Positions 7,016 through 9,302 of a stretch of 9,302 nucleotides of DNA are shown one piece after another. The stretch is from JANRKG01 sp033763635 (lineage in GTDB: Bacteria; Cyanobacteriota; Cyanobacteriia; GCF-001939115): contig JANRKG010000022.1 of assembly GCA_033763635.1 (NCBI GenBank), forward strand, positions 1 to 9,302, written 5' to 3'. Numbering within the stretch: the stretch's first letter is position 1; every line of letters starts with the position of its first letter. The notes beneath the pieces are model-generated. The model saw only the letters and a program-made list of their open reading frames with translations, was not told the DNA's origin and did not search any database. Position numbers and translations under genes: made by a program.

Positions 7016-9302
7016 TTAGACACCAACTTTGAAAACACCCACAGAGTCTTGCAATTGACGGGCAACTGTGACGGTTTCCTGAAGCGCACTAGAGACCTGG
7101 CGAGAGGAAAAGGAGGTGCGTTCTGAAACCTGGGCGATCGCCTTCATCACCATCGCGACTGTTTCGGAGGTCTGGGCCTGGGAAACGGTGGCACTGGAAA
7201 TGGATTGAACAAGGCGATCGATCTCCCGGGACACGTCCAGAATTTGTCCCAGGCTGGTTTTTGCCGCTTCCACCAGACGGGTTCCCTCGACCACCTGGGC
7301 CGTCCCCAGTTCCATCGCATTCACCACCTCGCCCGTTTCCCGCTGAATCGTTTCCACGATCTGTTCAATTTCGCGGGTGGCGGCTGCGGATTGGGCCGCC
7401 AGTTGTCCGACTTCTTCGGCAACCACCGCGAAGCCCCGTCCTTCTTCTCCTGCGCGGGCCGCCTCAATACTGGCGTTGATGGCAAGCAGGTTGGTTTGCA
7501 ACGCAATCTGGTTAATGATGGACACCACCCGAGAAATTTGTTGGGAGGATTCCCCCAGCCGTTTTACCTTTTTCGCCGTTTCTGCCACCGTTTCCCGCAG
7601 GTTAAGAATGCTTTCAACGGTGCGGTCCATTGCTGCCCCGCCTACTTCCGCCGTATGGGAAGCTTCACGGGCCACTTCCGCCGCCCGTCGCGCATTATCG
7701 GCTACGGCTTGCACCGAATGGGCCATCTGCTCAACAGAGTCCAGGGTGCGGGTGATTTCCTCGGCTTGCAGGAGGGCTTCATCAGCCAATTGGCGGATCG
7801 CTCCCTCGTTCTGCCCGATCGACACATTCACCTGGGCCGCTGCCTTTTTCACCTGGGTAACAATCTGGCGCGAGCTTTCAATAATGGCATTGAAGAAATC
7901 GGCAACGGTGCCAATTTCCCCGACGGTGACATCCGCCCGAACCGTCAGGTCGCCACGGGACGCTTCCTCAATATTGGTCAGCAACTCCACCAGTTGCATC
8001 TGGAGTCGCTCTTTCTGTTCCTGCTGCTCACGGGAGGAGCTTTCAGCCTGTTGACGGGCTTTGTCTAACTGGTCCAGCAGACTGGCCTGATCCAGGGCCA
8101 GCCCAATTTGGGTTGCCAGTTGGCTGAAAATGCTAACCTCTGGGGTTTGCCAGAAATAGGGTTCACTGCACTGGTGGGCAACCAGTAAGCCAAAGACCTG
8201 GGAACCCACTTGAATGGGGGCAACCAATTCAGCCCACACGGCCAGGGAATGCAAAACTCGCATACAGGCTTCTGAGAGTCCCTCCCGGTAAATATCAGGC
8301 ACGATCGAGGTACTGCCAAACTGTAACGGAGATTGGTAAAGCTCTAGAATGGCCGGATCAGTGAGCCGAGTTCCCAAAATCGATCGTCCCCTTGCGCCAA
8401 ATGCTTCAGCAATTACCTGAATCCCGGTTGAGTCCGGATCGAGGGCATAGACTGCGACGCGATCGAACCCCAACGCCTGTTGGATCTCCTGCACCGCCGT
8501 TTCTACAATCACTTCCGGTTGTAACACCTCTCGAATCCGTAACGTGAGATTGGAAAGTAACTGAACCCGTTCAGCTTCCACCTTTTGTTCCTGCAAAAGG
8601 GTTTGGATCTGATCAGCCATGAGGTTAATGTTGGCTCCCAGTTTTGCGATCTCATCGTTCCCTTCTACCTCAATTCGGGAATCCAGATCCCCCTGTCCCA
8701 GACTCTCAACCACCTGGGCCGCCGCCAGGATCGGACGAGTGACCCGCCCTGCCATCAGGGCGGCCAGGGCACCCATTACCAGAATTGAGAGTATCGCACC
8801 CCCCCCTAAAACCACCTGAAGTTTTTGCTGGGGAAGTAAACTGGTGGCTTTGTCCGTTGTTAGAACGACATCCCAGGGTTGTCGAGTCAGGTCTTTCGTG
8901 GCAGGAACAGGGCTATAGCCAATCACCTGCTGGCTTTTTTCGGGCAAGACAACACCCGGCTGTACGATCGTCCGCTGGTTGGATCGCAACTGAGTATAGT
9001 TACTGAAATAATCAGAAGCCGCTTGATTCAGGGCATCTGGTTTTGATGTAACAAAGATGCGGCCCTCTGGCCCAACCAAGTAATATTGACTCCCCTGTTC
9101 GTCATAGTCGCGCAAGGTAGCTTCTAAGGAAGCGGTCACGAACTGCCCCCGCAAGACTGCGATCGTTCGCCCATTTGTTTCGTTCTTCACGGGAGTCATG
9201 AGAAACAGGCTGCGGGTCGAACGGTTGGCAGCGGGTTCGAGGGTGACGATCGGACGGCCTGTTTTCAGCACCTCTTGAAGGCAGTGCTGGTGGAAGTGGA
9301 GG
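7016..9302 (-). CDS. Methyl-accepting chemotaxis receptor, Cache-HAMP-GAF-HAMP-MCP (5' partial)
   Basis: The frame stays open to the right edge. The first in-frame GTG (9271) is internal, because the preceding codons (LHFHQHCLQE) continue the sensor domain. Counting from that GTG, residues 1-148 are the rest of a periplasmic Cache-type sensor (QYYLVGPEGRIFVTS; VIGYSPV). Residues 152-174 are a transmembrane helix and 175-228 a HAMP domain (VTRPI, then GDLDSRI...EIAKLG). Residues 240-400 are a GAF domain resembling those of cyanobacteriochromes, but with DPAI and SEAC where bilin-linking cysteines normally occur. Residues 402-430 are a coiled coil and 430-465 a second HAMP-like segment. Residues 480-751 are the signalling domain, with its hairpin tip near IIN-QIALQTNLLAINASIEAARAG and GRGFAVVAEEV (585-621), the site that contacts CheA and CheW. 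There is no NWETF-type methylation-enzyme tether at the C-terminus (ends FKVGV). The gene leads the operon into cheA, 26 bp apart. Overall it resembles PixJ-class receptors; the ligand is unknown. Confidence 0.95.
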   Translation of the reverse strand, partial: LHFHQHCLQEVLKTGRPIVTLEPAANRSTRSLFLMTPVKNETNGRTIAVLRGQFVTASLEATLRDYDEQGSQYYLVGPEGRIFVTSKPDALNQAASDYFSNYTQLRSNQRTIVQPGVVLPEKSQQVIGYSPVPATKDLTRQPWDVVLTTDKATSLLPQQKLQVVLGGGAILSILVMGALAALMAGRVTRPILAAAQVVESLGQGDLDSRIEVEGNDEIAKLGANINLMADQIQTLLQEQKVEAERVQLLSNLTLRIREVLQPEVIVETAVQEIQQALGFDRVAVYALDPDSTGIQVIAEAFGARGRSILGTRLTDPAILELYQSPLQFGSTSIVPDIYREGLSEACMRVLHSLAVWAELVAPIQVGSQVFGLLVAHQCSEPYFWQTPEVSIFSQLATQIGLALDQASLLDQLDKARQQAESSSREQQEQKERLQMQLVELLTNIEEASRGDLTVRADVTVGEIGTVADFFNAIIESSRQIVTQVKKAAAQVNVSIGQNEGAIRQLADEALLQAEEITRTLDSVEQMAHSVQAVADNARRAAEVAREASHTAEVGGAAMDRTVESILNLRETVAETAKKVKRLGESSQQISRVVSIINQIALQTNLLAINASIEAARAGEEGRGFAVVAEEVGQLAAQSAAATREIEQIVETIQRETGEVVNAMELGTAQVVEGTRLVEAAKTSLGQILDVSREIDRLVQSISSATVSQAQTSETVAMVMKAIAQVSERTSFSSRQVSSALQETVTVARQLQDSVGVFKVGV

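Noticed and set aside
7205..8068. Plus-strand open frame of 287 codons opposite the receptor signalling domain
   Set aside because: It is antisense to a clearly conserved MCP domain, starts without a good ribosome-binding site, and its His/Phe/Arg-rich composition is what the reverse of an Ala/Gln/Glu-rich coiled coil gives. A second overlapping frame (7377-8054) has the same origin.
9269..9271. GTG at 9271 as the receptor's true start
   Set aside because: The frame remains open upstream to the window edge and a start here would remove the first membrane helix and much of the Cache domain, so the gene is 5' partial.

Overview
The window looks like cyanobacterial chromosome. It carries a cyanobacterial-type ndhD. 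The chemotaxis-like cluster has the cyanobacterial style: a Cache-HAMP-GAF-HAMP receptor, a CheA with a C-terminal receiver, and a CheW. The hexamer CGATCG, the core of the cyanobacterial HIP1 repeat, occurs about 31 times in 9.3 kb where 2 to 3 would be expected. I see no transposase, integrase, CRISPR array, tRNA or rRNA, and no clear sign of recent transfer.

Layout. Positions 1-1035 (+) hold the 3' part of a TAXI-type solute-binding protein with a C-terminal membrane anchor and a cytoplasmic tail. It converges on ndhD (1118-2743, -). The 82-bp gap between them carries a hairpin plus U-tract terminator oriented for ndhD. Upstream of ndhD is the only long gene-free stretch, 2744-3247. It contains a plausible ndhD promoter and a terminator-like inverted repeat that reads on the + strand. 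From 3248 to the right edge all genes lie on the minus strand in one apparent operon, transcribed right to left: receptor (7016 to beyond 9302), hybrid CheA (6989 down to 3861), CheW (3745-3248).

Working together. The receptor, CheA and CheW form a complete sensory core. The receptor senses through a periplasmic Cache domain and possibly its GAF domain. CheW couples it to CheA. CheA would phosphorylate its own C-terminal receiver or response regulators encoded elsewhere. Phototaxis, twitching motility or another output are all possible; the output regulators are not in the window. NdhD is a proton-pumping subunit of the NDH-1 complex and the TAXI protein is a transport or sensing protein. Neither has an evident functional link to the chemosensory genes.

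The most notable observation is that the hybrid CheA reading frame is interrupted by one in-frame TAG (4560-4562) inside its CheW-like domain. The frame then continues without a shift through the rest of that domain and the receiver. The second is that the receptor's GAF domain resembles a cyanobacteriochrome GAF but lacks cysteine at both usual bilin-linked positions. I found no convincing wholly new system; most of the window is recognisable cyanobacterial core and signalling content.
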